Below the pieces are notes generated by a model. The model was not told where the DNA came from, did not search any database, and saw only the letters and a program-made list of their open reading frames with translations. 64,000 nt of DNA, taken from positions 62,001 through 126,000 of the forward strand of contig NZ_JBHSRF010000014.1 in assembly GCF_042658925.1 (NCBI RefSeq). The letters run 5' to 3'. Below are positions 22,947 to 32,129 of this stretch, piece by piece (the first letter of the stretch is position 1; each line of letters begins with the position of its first letter). Source of the stretch: Sphaerisporangium aureirubrum (GTDB lineage Bacteria; Actinomycetota; Actinomycetes; Streptosporangiales; Streptosporangiaceae). The position numbers and the translations under genes are program-made.

Positions 22947-24491
22947 ATGGCACCGCCGCCGGACGTGGAAGTCTTGTCGCTTCCGCATCCGCCCGTCGGC
23001 CTGCACGTCACGCTGGTTGCCTCCCGATGGTGGACGGTGCCGTGGCCCGTGTGGCTGACTGCCGGGCTGATGCTCGCCGGACTGCTCAGCCTGTCGGGGG
23101 CGTACGGCTTCCACGGCGACGAGCTCTACTTCATCGCGGCCGGGCGACATCCGGCGTTCGGGTACGTGGATCAGCCCCCGTTAACCCCGTTGCTGTCGGC
23201 GGCGTGGGCCGCGCTCCTTGGCGTCTCGCCGACGGCCACACGGATCCTGCCGGCGCTGGAGATGGCTTTCGTTGTGGTCATCGTGGGGTTCGTCGCCCGT
23301 GACCTGGGCGGCTCCCGCCGGGCGCAGGTGCTGGCCGCGCTGACGGCCGGCGTCTCGGGCTACCTCGCGGCCGGGCATCTGAACACCACCACGGAGCTGG
23401 ACCTGTTGGTATGGGCGGCGGTGCTGGGGTTGCTCGTTCGGGTGCTCGCCGGCGGCGACCGGCGGCTATGGGTGGCAGTGGGGGTGGGTGCGGGCATTGG
23501 GCTGGAGAACAAGGACACACTGCTGTTTCTCGCCGCGGGCCTCGCCGTCGGGGTGCTGCTGTGCCGGCGCTGGGAAGTCGTGCGCTCGCGGTGGGCATGG
23601 GCCGCGGCCGCCATCGCGGCCATCGGGTGGGCACCGAATCTGGCCTGGCAGGCCGTACACGGCTGGCCGCAGCTGACCATGGCCTCGCAGATCGCCGGGT
23701 ACGCCGCGACGAACCGGGCCCAGGTCTTGCCATTCCTGTGGCTGTTCACCGGTCCCTTGCTGTTCCCCGTGAGCATCGCCGGCCTGGTCTGGGTGCTGGG
23801 GTCGCGGGCGGCCGCGCCGTGGCGACCACTCGGGGTCGCGGCCCTCGTGGCGCTGGCCCTGGACCTCGTCAGCGGCGGCAAGACGTACTACGTGATCGGC
23901 AGCGCTTCTCTGTTCATGGCGGCCGGCGGGATCGTCCTGGACGGGTGGATCGCCCGGGGCCATCGACTGCTCAAGACCGCGGGGTTCGCCGCGGCGGCCA
24001 TCACCTCCGGCGGGTTGATCGCGTTGCTGACCCTGCCAGTCCTGCCGGTCGCCGACTACGCCAGGACCACCTTGCCCGCCACCGTGCCCGACGTGGCCAA
24101 TCAGATCGGCTGGCCGCAGTTCGTCGCCACCGTGGCGCAGGTCGTGTCCGCCCTGCCCCCGGAGCAGCGCGACCACGCGGTGATCCTGACCAATGACTAC
24201 AGCGAGGCCAGCGCCCTCGTTCTCCTCGGCCAAGGACTGCCGCCGGTCTACTCGGGTCACAATTCCTACTGGAGCTGGGGACCTCCACCCGCCGCCCGCA
24301 CCACTGTCGTCCACGTCGGGGATTGGCGACCGGCCAGTTGGGCCCAGTACTTCGCCGGCTGCCGGGATGTCGCCCATATCGACAACCAGCTTGGCATCGA
24401 CAACGGCGAACAGGGCAGACCGGTCACGGTATGCACCAGCACCCGTGCCCCGTGGACGACGATCTGGCCCGCTCTGCGCACCATCAGCTGA
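22947..24491 (+). CDS. GT39/ArnT-like membrane glycosyltransferase
   Basis: 514 residues with about ten membrane segments. The first loop carries YGFHGDELYFIAAGRHPAFG and YVDQPPLTPLL, the acidic and PP motifs of the PMT/ArnT superfamily, which transfers sugar from a polyprenyl-phosphate donor to an acceptor outside the membrane. A C-terminal soluble region follows. ATG 22947 is one base after the permease stop, so the gene is probably in the same operon. Acceptor unknown. Confidence 0.87.
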   Translation: MAPPPDVEVLSLPHPPVGLHVTLVASRWWTVPWPVWLTAGLMLAGLLSLSGAYGFHGDELYFIAAGRHPAFGYVDQPPLTPLLSAAWAALLGVSPTATRILPALEMAFVVVIVGFVARDLGGSRRAQVLAALTAGVSGYLAAGHLNTTTELDLLVWAAVLGLLVRVLAGGDRRLWVAVGVGAGIGLENKDTLLFLAAGLAVGVLLCRRWEVVRSRWAWAAAAIAAIGWAPNLAWQAVHGWPQLTMASQIAGYAATNRAQVLPFLWLFTGPLLFPVSIAGLVWVLGSRAAAPWRPLGVAALVALALDLVSGGKTYYVIGSASLFMAAGGIVLDGWIARGHRLLKTAGFAAAAITSGGLIALLTLPVLPVADYARTTLPATVPDVANQIGWPQFVATVAQVVSALPPEQRDHAVILTNDYSEASALVLLGQGLPPVYSGHNSYWSWGPPPAARTTVVHVGDWRPASWAQYFAGCRDVAHIDNQLGIDNGEQGRPVTVCTSTRAPWTTIWPALRTIS

Positions 24492-24814
24492 CACACCACG
24501 CCCGCAGGCCTGGTGAAGCCATCGGCATCTCGACTGCGTTCACTGGCACGGCTCCCGCCGAGACAGTCACTGTCACCTGCTTCGAGCTGCCGCCACGCAG
24601 CGGCTGGCCGGGTCACTGGTCGAGACCGACCACCGTTTCAGCGCCCGCGATCACACGGGCCTCAGTCGCCCTAACACCTTCAACGTCGGACGGGGACAGC
24701 TTGAAGATACTGTCCAGCGCGCTTCTACAGCACGCTTGCACGACCTCACTCCCGCGGGGAACCGTCCTGGCTCGGAGAGGATCAAAGCTGCCGTCCGGAG
24801 CAGATCCCTCGCGC

Positions 24815-24965
24815 GCTCACCATGCGCCCCCTCTTGTAGTCGAGATGTGACAACTTCTGGGTCAGTGCCTTGATCTTCCCCTTCAGCGTCTCGACCGGTT
24901 TGTCGGCGATGAAGGTGTAGACGTGCCACTTTGACCAGCCTTGGCATCCGCAGGCACGGCCGGTC
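24815..24965 (-). mobile_element. Group II intron maturase fragment
   Basis: About 45 codons reading SKWHVYTFIADKPVETLKGK and IKALTQ, which matches the thumb/X region of actinobacterial group II intron reverse transcriptases (KWHVYTFIADKPIRSLKDKIRALT-like). Both the polymerase and the endonuclease parts are absent, so only a scrap remains in the otherwise empty 24492-24998 interval. Confidence 0.6.
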
Positions 24966-24998
24966 CTATGACGGACACGGCCGCGGCTCAGTGCCGCC

Positions 24999-26309
24999 CT
25001 ACTTGATCGCGGCCAGGTCCAGGACGTACATCTCGTTCTTGATCGGGTAGGTCATCAGCCGGTCGAGGCCGCCGTCGGGGATCGCCATGGTTCCTTTCGC
25101 ATCCGGCCGTACGCCGAGATCGGCAGACCTGCCAGTGTCGGCGTCGTAGAGCGTCAGGACGGCCTGGTTTCCCGGTCCCCTCAACGTAACCTTGAAGAAG
25201 CGCTCCAGGCTGGCGTCGTCGCCTTGCTGGAAGGTGCTTGGCAGGTGGCGCTCGTGAGAACCGTCTCGGTCGCGGACGAACCTACGCAGGATGGTCTGGG
25301 TCTGCACCGTGTCCGGGCACCGGCGAGTGCCGCACTTGATCTCCTTGCCGGAGCTGTCGCGGGGGCGTTTGACCTTGACGGTCTTGTATCGCACGGCCAC
25401 GCCCGTGCACCGGTCGACGCCGCACCTGACCTCCTCGTCGGCCTTGACCACGGCGTCGCGCCGCTCACCGGTCTCGACGTTGAGCAGCTCGCGGAAGATC
25501 GCCTTTCCTTGGTGGATGCCCACCCATGGCCATTGCAGGATGTGGTGCTGCTCGGCGCCCTTCACCGGCTGCGGCGAGCCCCCGCTCAGGGGTACCCGGT
25601 AAACCCCGCCTTTCTCGTAGGCGAAGACCACGTCCGAACTCGTCACCGTCAGCCCGTTGATGTGCCCCTGCTTCATGACGTTTCCGAGGGGGACGTCGGT
25701 CACCGGCCGAGGCTGGCCGCCAGCGGCCGGCACCGTCCAGATCCGGGCGACCCGCGGGCCGCCCGCCTCCTTATAGGACGCCCACCAGACGATGCTGCCG
25801 CTACCGGCGGCGACACCGTCGGCGAAGATCGCCGATCCCTTGGTCGGGGGGATCTCGGCGATCTGCCTGGGCTGGCCAGTGCGCAGGTCGTAGCTCCACA
25901 GGAACTGACGCTTTCCGTCACTCACGCCCGTCATGACCAGTAGCGTGCGATCGTCGAGGAGTAGCTGCGGGTAGTACGCGCGGCCATCGGGCAGCTTGGC
26001 CGGGATTTTGTGTACAGCCTGCGGCCACACCTTCTCGACGGGCGGCGGAATCTTGTCCGCCGGCGGCTCGGCGTCGCCGGTCGTGCTTACCGCTGGGTGC
26101 GGCTCGGCCGCCGCGCCCAGGGCCCTCACCGCCACGCCCACCCCGCCTGCCACCAGGACCACGGCCGCGGCCGCGTGCACGGCGGCGGTCCGGGCCCGCC
26201 GCTGGCGATGGCGCGTCTTGACCGTCGCGAGCAGCCCGGCCGGCGCCTGCGGCGCACGATGCGCCGCCCCAGAAAGGACACGGCTCAGTTTGTCTTCCAG
26301 ATCGGTCAT
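24999..26309 (-). CDS. Membrane-anchored beta-propeller-like protein, probable sigma-factor partner
   Basis: 436 residues: an N-terminal cytoplasmic part of about 38 residues, a single membrane segment (AAVHAAAAVVLVAGGVGVAV), then an extracytoplasmic domain with repeated WSYDLRTGQPRQIAEI and RIWTVPAAGGQPRPVT units, suggesting a TolB-like propeller. Its ATG overlaps the sigma-factor stop in ATGA. This arrangement is that of an anti-sigma or sensor partner. Two CGxxRC pairs (RCGVDRC, KCGTRRC) could form disulfides. Confidence 0.72.
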   Translation of the reverse strand: MTDLEDKLSRVLSGAAHRAPQAPAGLLATVKTRHRQRRARTAAVHAAAAVVLVAGGVGVAVRALGAAAEPHPAVSTTGDAEPPADKIPPPVEKVWPQAVHKIPAKLPDGRAYYPQLLLDDRTLLVMTGVSDGKRQFLWSYDLRTGQPRQIAEIPPTKGSAIFADGVAAGSGSIVWWASYKEAGGPRVARIWTVPAAGGQPRPVTDVPLGNVMKQGHINGLTVTSSDVVFAYEKGGVYRVPLSGGSPQPVKGAEQHHILQWPWVGIHQGKAIFRELLNVETGERRDAVVKADEEVRCGVDRCTGVAVRYKTVKVKRPRDSSGKEIKCGTRRCPDTVQTQTILRRFVRDRDGSHERHLPSTFQQGDDASLERFFKVTLRGPGNQAVLTLYDADTGRSADLGVRPDAKGTMAIPDGGLDRLMTYPIKNEMYVLDLAAIK

Positions 26310-26803
26310 CGCATGCTCCTGTGGATCGGTGAGGAGACGAGGGAGGAACGCAGCTTGTCCAGGCCCCGGAAGGCCTGGCTGCGCACGGTTCCGGAAGAGA
26401 TGCCGAGCACCTTGGCGATCTCGGCGTCGCTGAGCTGTTCGTAGTAGCGCAGCACCAGCACGGCACGCTGTCTGCGGGGCAGCGCGGCCAGCTCTTCCCA
26501 GAGACCCTGGTCCTCATCGAGAGGGAAGACTTCGTGGTGAACCCGGTCCGGCGGCTCTCCGATGAGGTGTTCACGCCTGTGCCGCCGCCAGACGCTGATG
26601 TGTAACCGCGCCATCGTGGTTCGGACGTAGCTGTGCGGGCTGTCCTTGCGTCTCACCCTCGGCCAGGCGCTGCACAGCCGTACCAGTGCTTCCTGGACCA
26701 GGTCGGCGGCGTCATGTGGGTTTCCCGTCAGGACGTATCCGTAGCGGAGCAGCGCGTCCGTCTGCTCGGCCACGAAGTTGTCGAAGCCGGGTTCGTCATC
26801 CAC
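26306..26803 (-). CDS. SigE-family ECF RNA polymerase sigma factor
   Basis: 165 residues. Region 2: FVAEQTDALLRYGYVLTGNP with AADLVQEALVRL; region 4: LPRRQRAVLVLRYYEQLSDA and VLGISSGTVRSQAFRGLDKLR. This is the short SigE family common in actinomycetes. Start GTG at 26803. It is translationally coupled to the membrane propeller protein. A long inverted repeat (26809-26846) lies directly upstream. Confidence 0.93.
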   Translation of the reverse strand: MDDEPGFDNFVAEQTDALLRYGYVLTGNPHDAADLVQEALVRLCSAWPRVRRKDSPHSYVRTTMARLHISVWRRHRREHLIGEPPDRVHHEVFPLDEDQGLWEELAALPRRQRAVLVLRYYEQLSDAEIAKVLGISSGTVRSQAFRGLDKLRSSLVSSPIHRSMR

Positions 26804-26808
26804 TTGTA

Positions 26809-26846
26809 GTCCCTTCGGTAGTCACGTTCCAGACGGCCGAAGGGAC
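26809..26846. promoter_or_regulatory. Inverted repeat before the sigma-factor gene
   Basis: GTCCCTTCGG-N18-CCGAAGGGAC, perfect ten-base arms, beginning six bases upstream of the GTG. It would form a stem over the ribosome-binding region, or serve as an operator. Confidence 0.5.
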
Positions 26847-27098
26847 GAAGATGTTGCATCACTCGGCGAATGCTTTCTCGGGGTCTTGTGGATTGCCCCG
26901 GCCGGAATTGAACGATAAGCCTCCGCCGGAGGCCAGGCAGGCTGCGAAGGGGTGTGGGTGGATGGGGGCGCCCACGATGCGCACACTGCGCCTGCCGATA
27001 TTGCCATCTGGCCAGGTCATAGCCTTGTAGGGTTTCGCTTGGCGTGACGCGATCTCCAGCCATCTGAGCGGGGACCGAGTGAGGCAGGATGATCACTT

Positions 27099-28154
27099 GT
27101 GCTCCTTCGCCTGGCCTATCTGACCGTCACGAACGCCTTTGCCGCGCTGCGGCTGCTGCCGATGGGGGATAGGGACAAGGACGTCGAAATTCTTGCTCTG
27201 CGCCACTAGATCACCATTCTTGAAAGACAGCTCGGCGCGGAGACCGAAGTGAGGTTCGCTCCGGAGGATCGCGCCTTCCTCGCCGCGCTCCTGGCATCTC
27301 TGCCCCGCCAGGTCCTACGCCGACTGCGCCTGCTCGTGCGTCCGGATACGGTCCTTCGCTGGCACCGCGATCTGCTGAAGCGGCGTCACGCCCGTACCTG
27401 CCGGCCCAAGCGGCAGGGGCGCCCGCCCACCGTGCGCTCCATCCGTGTGCTCATTCTGCGGTTGGTCCGGGAGAATCCCTCGTGGGGTTACAGGCGAGTG
27501 CACGGCGAGCTCACCACTCTCGGCATCAAGATCGCGCCTTCCACCATTTGGGAGATCCTCAAGCAGGAAGGCGTGGATCCCTCCCCGGCGCGGGCATCCA
27601 CTACGTGGGCCGATTTCCTGTGTTCCCAAGCCGACGCGCTGCCGGCCTGCGACTTCATCGAGACCGTCATCCTGAACGGGCAGCGGCAATACATTCTGGC
27701 TGTCAGCGAGCACGCCACCAGGCGGGTCCGTGTGCTGGGCACCACTGCCCAGCCGACCGCCACCCGGGTCATCCAGGCGATCAGGAATCTCGTGATGGAC
27801 CTGGAGGACGCCGGCTGCCGGGCTCGCTATCTGATCAGGGACCGGGACGGGAAGTTCCCGGCCCTCATGGAGGAGATCCTCGCCGACTCCGGCATCCACA
27901 CGGTGCTTACCGGTATCTGTATCCCGCGGATGGACTCGGTCATGGAACGGTGGGTGCAGTCGTGCCGCCGCGAGCTCCTGGACTGCTGCTTGCTCTGGAA
28001 CGAACGCCACCTACGGCATGCCCTGCGCGAGTATGAGGAGTTCTACAACCAGCACAGACCCCATCAAGCCCTGGACCAGGTGGCTCCACTACGCGCCAGC
28101 CCGGACCCAACCACAGATCCGGCCACAGTCGCCGACCTGAACGTACACCGACGG
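27099..28154 (+). mobile_element. IS transposase (DDE integrase core), amber-interrupted
   Basis: From GTG 27099 the frame reads LLRLAYLTVTNAFAALRLLP and EILALRH, hits TAG at 27207-27209, then continues in the same frame ITILERQLGAETEVRFAPED. A CAG-to-TAG change explains the stop. Downstream are a helix-turn-helix-like segment (SWGYRRVHGELTTLGIKIA), the integrase core with DFIET, RDRDGKFP and MERWVQSCRRE (D, D, E) and YNQHRPHQAL. Homologues of this IS3/IS481-like type are intact across the TAG position. I found no terminal inverted repeats. The frame runs into a second gene without a stop. Confidence 0.85.
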
Positions 28155-28664
28155 TTGCTCACGACTTCCGCGGCGTCCATCCATCAGTTGGGCGCTGCCG
28201 CCGCGCTCGTCGGCGGTCGTGAAGGACTGCGAGCCAGCGAGGCAGGGCACGCCGGGGGCAGGGGACTGTGGAGCAGGTACGATGTCGCGGCGAACACGAT
28301 GCTCGCGGGGGGCTGGCTCATCGAGCAGCACACCCTGAGGACGCAACGCCACCTTGATCAGGCGACCGATGACGCGGTCAGGCTGAAGGATCTCGCCGTC
28401 ATCGGATCCGCGCTCACGAACATCGCGACCGTCGCGGCCGGTCAGCTCGTGAAGCATGAGTTCCCACAGGGGCTGCCGCTGGACGCGGAGGGCAATCTCG
28501 CCTCCGGCGCGTCCCGGCGCGGGAAACGCTACTACCGCTGGTTCACGGTGATGAAGAGGCTGAACCGAGCTTTCGCGGCCGGTGCGATCGGTCTCACTCC
28601 CAGCGTGAACTTCAAAGTCCTGCGCTCTTACCGGCCTGGAGCGATCTTCCGGCTGTTCACCTGA
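28155..28664 (+). CDS. Membrane protein paralog 1, fused in frame to the transposase
   Basis: About 169 residues from a possible TTG at 28155. It aligns along its length with the next gene: SRYDVAANTMLAGGWLIEQHTL against SMYDLLVNAAIAAGWLSERRTL, a central KDL.V.G..LT segment and a shared RLNRAFA near the end. The IS lies immediately upstream and no stop separates them, so the original start and promoter were probably displaced. It may now be expressed as a transposase fusion, from the TTG, or not at all. Confidence 0.7.
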   Translation: MLTTSAASIHQLGAAAALVGGREGLRASEAGHAGGRGLWSRYDVAANTMLAGGWLIEQHTLRTQRHLDQATDDAVRLKDLAVIGSALTNIATVAAGQLVKHEFPQGLPLDAEGNLASGASRRGKRYYRWFTVMKRLNRAFAAGAIGLTPSVNFKVLRSYRPGAIFRLFT

Positions 28665-28685
28665 CGGAAACCGGCGGTGAGGACA

Positions 28686-29237
28686 ATGACGATCGCGCAG
28701 ACCGCGACCGCTTCGGTGGGCCGCCTCGGCTTGGCGGCCGCCGCGTTCGGCAGACCTGAGTTCGCCCGCAACGGCGAACGGCCCGAAGCCGCCGGTGAGC
28801 CCGCCGAGACGGCCACCGGCGTCCGGCCCGGCATGAGCGACTCCATGTACGACCTGCTCGTCAACGCCGCCATCGCGGCGGGATGGCTGAGTGAGCGAAG
28901 AACTCTGTACGGCCGGTCCCTGGGCAGGGACGCGAAGTTCATGGTGACCGCCAAGGACGTGCTCGTCGCCGGCACGGTTCTCACCGGCGCCGCGGCCTTG
29001 GTCGGCAAGCTGCTCTCACGCGGCGAATCCCCGGCCGGCCCGTCCGTCTCCGGGGCGGAGAACGCGTCCGCTGACGCGGCCACCGACACCGAGGGCAATC
29101 GCCGTCGTCTGCGATCGATGACCGAGCTCAACCGCGCCTTCGCCCTGCTCGCGGTGGCGTCCACCCCCTTCATCAACTTCGCGTTGTTCGACTCGTACCA
29201 TCCCCACCCGCTACGCAGCTTCTTCTCGCTCTGGTGA
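28686..29237 (+). CDS. Membrane protein paralog 2, function unknown
   Basis: 183 residues from ATG 28686, which has GGTGAGGA upstream. Hydrophobic segments: YDLLVNAAIAAGWL, KDVLVAGTVLTGAAALVG and ELNRAFALLAVASTPFINFALF. It is a full-length relative of the preceding protein, so the two arose by tandem duplication. No recognisable catalytic motif. It ends 11 bases before the convergent response-regulator gene. Confidence 0.75.
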   Translation: MTIAQTATASVGRLGLAAAAFGRPEFARNGERPEAAGEPAETATGVRPGMSDSMYDLLVNAAIAAGWLSERRTLYGRSLGRDAKFMVTAKDVLVAGTVLTGAAALVGKLLSRGESPAGPSVSGAENASADAATDTEGNRRRLRSMTELNRAFALLAVASTPFINFALFDSYHPHPLRSFFSLW

Positions 29238-29248
29238 GGCGCCGAAGC

Positions 29249-29887
29249 TCACCGGCCCTCGTCGAGGTAGGCGAGCACGGCCAGGACGCGGCGATGGCCG
29301 GTGTGGGTCGACGGCAGTCCGAGCTTGCCGAAGATGTTGCCGATGTGCTTGTGCACGGCGTTGTCCGTGATGAACAGGCGTTCGCCGATCTCGGTGTTGC
29401 CGAGTCCCCCCGCCATCAGTGCCAGCACTTGGCGTTCTCGATCGCTCAGTGAGCAGACGGTGCCTGTACCCATGAGCTGGGCGACGACCTCGGGATCGAT
29501 GACGGTGCCGCCCCCGGCGATCCGGCGCAGGTCGTCGATGAACTCGCCCACCCGGCTCACCCGGTCCTTGAGCAAGTAGCCGACGCCGCCGGTGCCGTCG
29601 GAGAGCAGTTCGCGGGCGTACACCTTCTCCACGTATTGCGACAGCACCAGTACGGGCAGGCCGGGGTGCCGCCGCCGGAGCTCCAGCGCCGCCTTGATTC
29701 CCTCGTCGCGAAATGACGGGGGCAGCCGCACGTCGGCTATCACAATGGTCGGCCGGTGCCGTTCCACGGCGTCCAGCAGTCCGGGCACGTCGGTGACGAG
29801 GGCCGTGACTTCGATGTTCCTGCTGCCCAGAAGAAGTTCCAGGCCCGACGCGAGCAGGACGTTGTCCTCGGCGATCACGACGCGCAC
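29249..29887 (-). CDS. NarL/LuxR-type response regulator
   Basis: 212 residues. Receiver domain with the phosphorylated Asp in VIADVRLPPS and the Lys in YLLKDRV; LuxR helix-turn-helix LSDRERQVLALMAGGLGNTE through NAVHKHIGNIFGKLGL. GTG start at 29887 overlaps the end of the sensor kinase gene by 13 bases, so kinase and regulator are co-expressed and should form one two-component system. Confidence 0.94.
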   Translation of the reverse strand: MRVVIAEDNVLLASGLELLLGSRNIEVTALVTDVPGLLDAVERHRPTIVIADVRLPPSFRDEGIKAALELRRRHPGLPVLVLSQYVEKVYARELLSDGTGGVGYLLKDRVSRVGEFIDDLRRIAGGGTVIDPEVVAQLMGTGTVCSLSDRERQVLALMAGGLGNTEIGERLFITDNAVHKHIGNIFGKLGLPSTHTGHRRVLAVLAYLDEGR

Positions 29888-31119
29888 GGTAGCTCCGCGG
29901 TGATGGTGGTGGGCCCGCTGGGCGGGCTGGACACCAGTACGGTCCCATCGAGGGCCGCCGCCCGGTGGCGGACGCCGGCGAGGCCGGTGCCCGAACTCTC
30001 GTCCGCCCCGCCTCTGCCGTCGTCGGTCACCTCGATCAGCAACCGGTCGTCGCGCCGTGCCACCCTGACCAGCACCCGGCCGGCGCCGCTGTGCTTGGCG
30101 GCGTTGGTGAGCGCTTCGGCGACGATGAAGTAGGTGCAGGTCTCGACCGCCGCGGGCAGCCTGCCGAGCTCGCCGAGCTCCACCTCGACGGGGATCCCCG
30201 CCCGCGCGGCCAGCGCCGATACCGCGCCCGCCAGCCCCCGGTCGGCGAGGATCGGCGGATAGATCGTGCGGACGACGTCGCGGAGCTCGGTCATGGCCTC
30301 CTCCGCACCCTCGTGGGCCTCCTTGAGCAACCTGGCCAGCGCGTCCGCTCCGCCGGGGAGCGACTCCCTGGCCAGGCCCAGCCGCATCGCGATGGCGACG
30401 AGCCTGGCCTGCGTGCCGTCATGCAGGTCACGTTCGATGCGGCGCAGCTCCGCGGCGTGCGCGTCCAGCACGCCGGCCCGGCTCTGCGCCAGCTCGCCGA
30501 TCCGGTCGGTCAGCCGTTCCTCGGCCGACGGCGCCAGCACCGCCAGGCAACCGCGCGCATGCCGGCGTGCGAGCCACGGTACGGCCCACCACGACACCGC
30601 CCCGGCGACGACGGCCTGCGTCGCGCCCATGGCCAGTGCGCCACTCCACCCGGTCACAGGAACGCCGATGAACCGTTGCGGCTCCTCGGCCGGGAACACC
30701 CACCACAACGGTGCCCCCACCAGGGGGAACACGGCTCCGCCCACGCAGGCCAGCGCCAAGAGCCCCAGAGGGACGCCGATCGCCACCTGCCACAGCGTCC
30801 AGCGCAGGTCCCGCGCGGTCTCCGCGTCGTCCAGCAACAGCCGCCACCGCGTACGAACTCCTTGGGACGGGAGCGGGACCGCCGGGCGTGCGGGAATGGA
30901 AATGCCCAGTGACGCGGCGGCGCGGCGCCGGTGCCATTCGGCCCACCGTCGCAGGCCTGCCGGGATCCGGTAGAACACCGTCGATCTGAGCCCGCACGCC
31001 ACCGCCGGGAGCGCGCAGACGGCCAGAACCGGCAGGACGAGCATCGTCGCCACCGCCGTCGGCAGGCCGATCAACAGATATCGGCCGCCGCGCCGTACCT
31101 CTGCCCAGCGTTCGCGCAT
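29875..31119 (-). CDS. Sensor histidine kinase (HisKA_3 type)
   Basis: 414 residues. About four membrane segments in the first 190 residues, then the dimerisation helix with the phosphoacceptor His in RRIERDLHDGTQARLVAIAM, an N-box (AEALTNAAKHSGAG) and a G-box (DDGRGGADESSGTGLAGVRHR). It would phosphorylate the adjacent NarL-type regulator. Start ATG 31119 lies 49 bases inside the CPBP protease gene, so the three genes are tightly linked. Confidence 0.93.
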   Translation of the reverse strand: MRERWAEVRRGGRYLLIGLPTAVATMLVLPVLAVCALPAVACGLRSTVFYRIPAGLRRWAEWHRRRAAASLGISIPARPAVPLPSQGVRTRWRLLLDDAETARDLRWTLWQVAIGVPLGLLALACVGGAVFPLVGAPLWWVFPAEEPQRFIGVPVTGWSGALAMGATQAVVAGAVSWWAVPWLARRHARGCLAVLAPSAEERLTDRIGELAQSRAGVLDAHAAELRRIERDLHDGTQARLVAIAMRLGLARESLPGGADALARLLKEAHEGAEEAMTELRDVVRTIYPPILADRGLAGAVSALAARAGIPVEVELGELGRLPAAVETCTYFIVAEALTNAAKHSGAGRVLVRVARRDDRLLIEVTDDGRGGADESSGTGLAGVRHRAAALDGTVLVSSPPSGPTTITAELPCAS

Positions 31120-31994
31120 GTCTCCATCCTTCGATAGCCCAGTCTGCCGCGCGTCGCGACGACGATCACCAGGGCGAGAGCGCCGAAGCCGATCAACCCG
31201 ACCAGGTACCTGCTGTCCAGCACAGGGATCGCGGGAAAGAACGCCGGCCACAGCACGGAGCCGAAATTGTTGATGTTGGCATGGAACAGCATGACGACCG
31301 GAAGGCTTTCCCGCGTGCTGTTGAACAGCCAGGTGACCACGATGTTGAGCACCAGGGTGAAGAGAAGGAACTCCACCACCGTCCCGAGCGCGGATGCGCC
31401 CATTCTCCAGCCGGTGAGGAACAGCGGGAGGTGCCACCCGGCCCAGAGCGGCCCGAGAATGAGCGCGCCGGCCATGGGGCCGTACCGTTGCTGTACGCGG
31501 GGAAGAGCGTATTCCCGCCACCCTGGTTCCTCCGCCAGTCCCGTGGTGACGAGTTGCACGAGAAGCATCGGCAGGAACGCCAGAACGGCGGGTGCCGCGG
31601 GCAGGCTCAGCGCGCCGGCCGCCCCCGGCAGCGCGAACGTCGCCGTCACCATGATCGCGGGCACCCCGGCGAGGGCGAGCAGGTACCACCGCGCGCCGGC
31701 CCGCCACCTGAGGAACGCGCGCAGCCACCGCCGGACTCCCGGCCGCCCTTCGAGAAGCCGGGTCATCAGGTACGCGGAGAAGATGGGGCCGAGATACGCC
31801 CCCGGCATGACGCCCAGGAATTGCGACGTGCCGAGCACCGACGGGTAGCGGAAGCGAAAAACCGCCAGCCCGTCCTCGGAAAGCATGTACGGCAGCCAGG
31901 CCAGCCAGCTGAGGCCGTAAGCGAGGAGAAAGAATCCGGTCAAAGGATGCCGGCGGAGAAATGTCCGAACGGGTCTGCTCTTGTCTGGGGGCAC
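31071..31994 (-). CDS. CPBP-family intramembrane metalloprotease
   Basis: 307 residues with about eight membrane segments. The family motifs are EEPGWREYALPRVQQ, WAGWHLPLFL and FHANINN, giving the Glu-Glu, His and His/Asn of the Abi/CPBP fold. Bacterial members are linked to bacteriocin self-immunity or peptide processing. GTG start at 31994. It is followed directly by the sensor kinase/regulator genes, which suggests that the protease and the signalling pair answer the same signal. Confidence 0.9.
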   Translation of the reverse strand: MPPDKSRPVRTFLRRHPLTGFFLLAYGLSWLAWLPYMLSEDGLAVFRFRYPSVLGTSQFLGVMPGAYLGPIFSAYLMTRLLEGRPGVRRWLRAFLRWRAGARWYLLALAGVPAIMVTATFALPGAAGALSLPAAPAVLAFLPMLLVQLVTTGLAEEPGWREYALPRVQQRYGPMAGALILGPLWAGWHLPLFLTGWRMGASALGTVVEFLLFTLVLNIVVTWLFNSTRESLPVVMLFHANINNFGSVLWPAFFPAIPVLDSRYLVGLIGFGALALVIVVATRGRLGYRRMETCANAGQRYGAAADIC

Positions 31995-32129
31995 GCCTGA
32001 AATGTTTCCGCGCCGCGGACATCGCGCGATATACAGGCCGCCACCGAGTTCGGACTACAGCCTGCTGTACCAGCCGGCCAGCGCGAAGCGCCCCGCCGTC
32101 CTCGCCGGAGCGGAGCGTCCAAGACGCGA

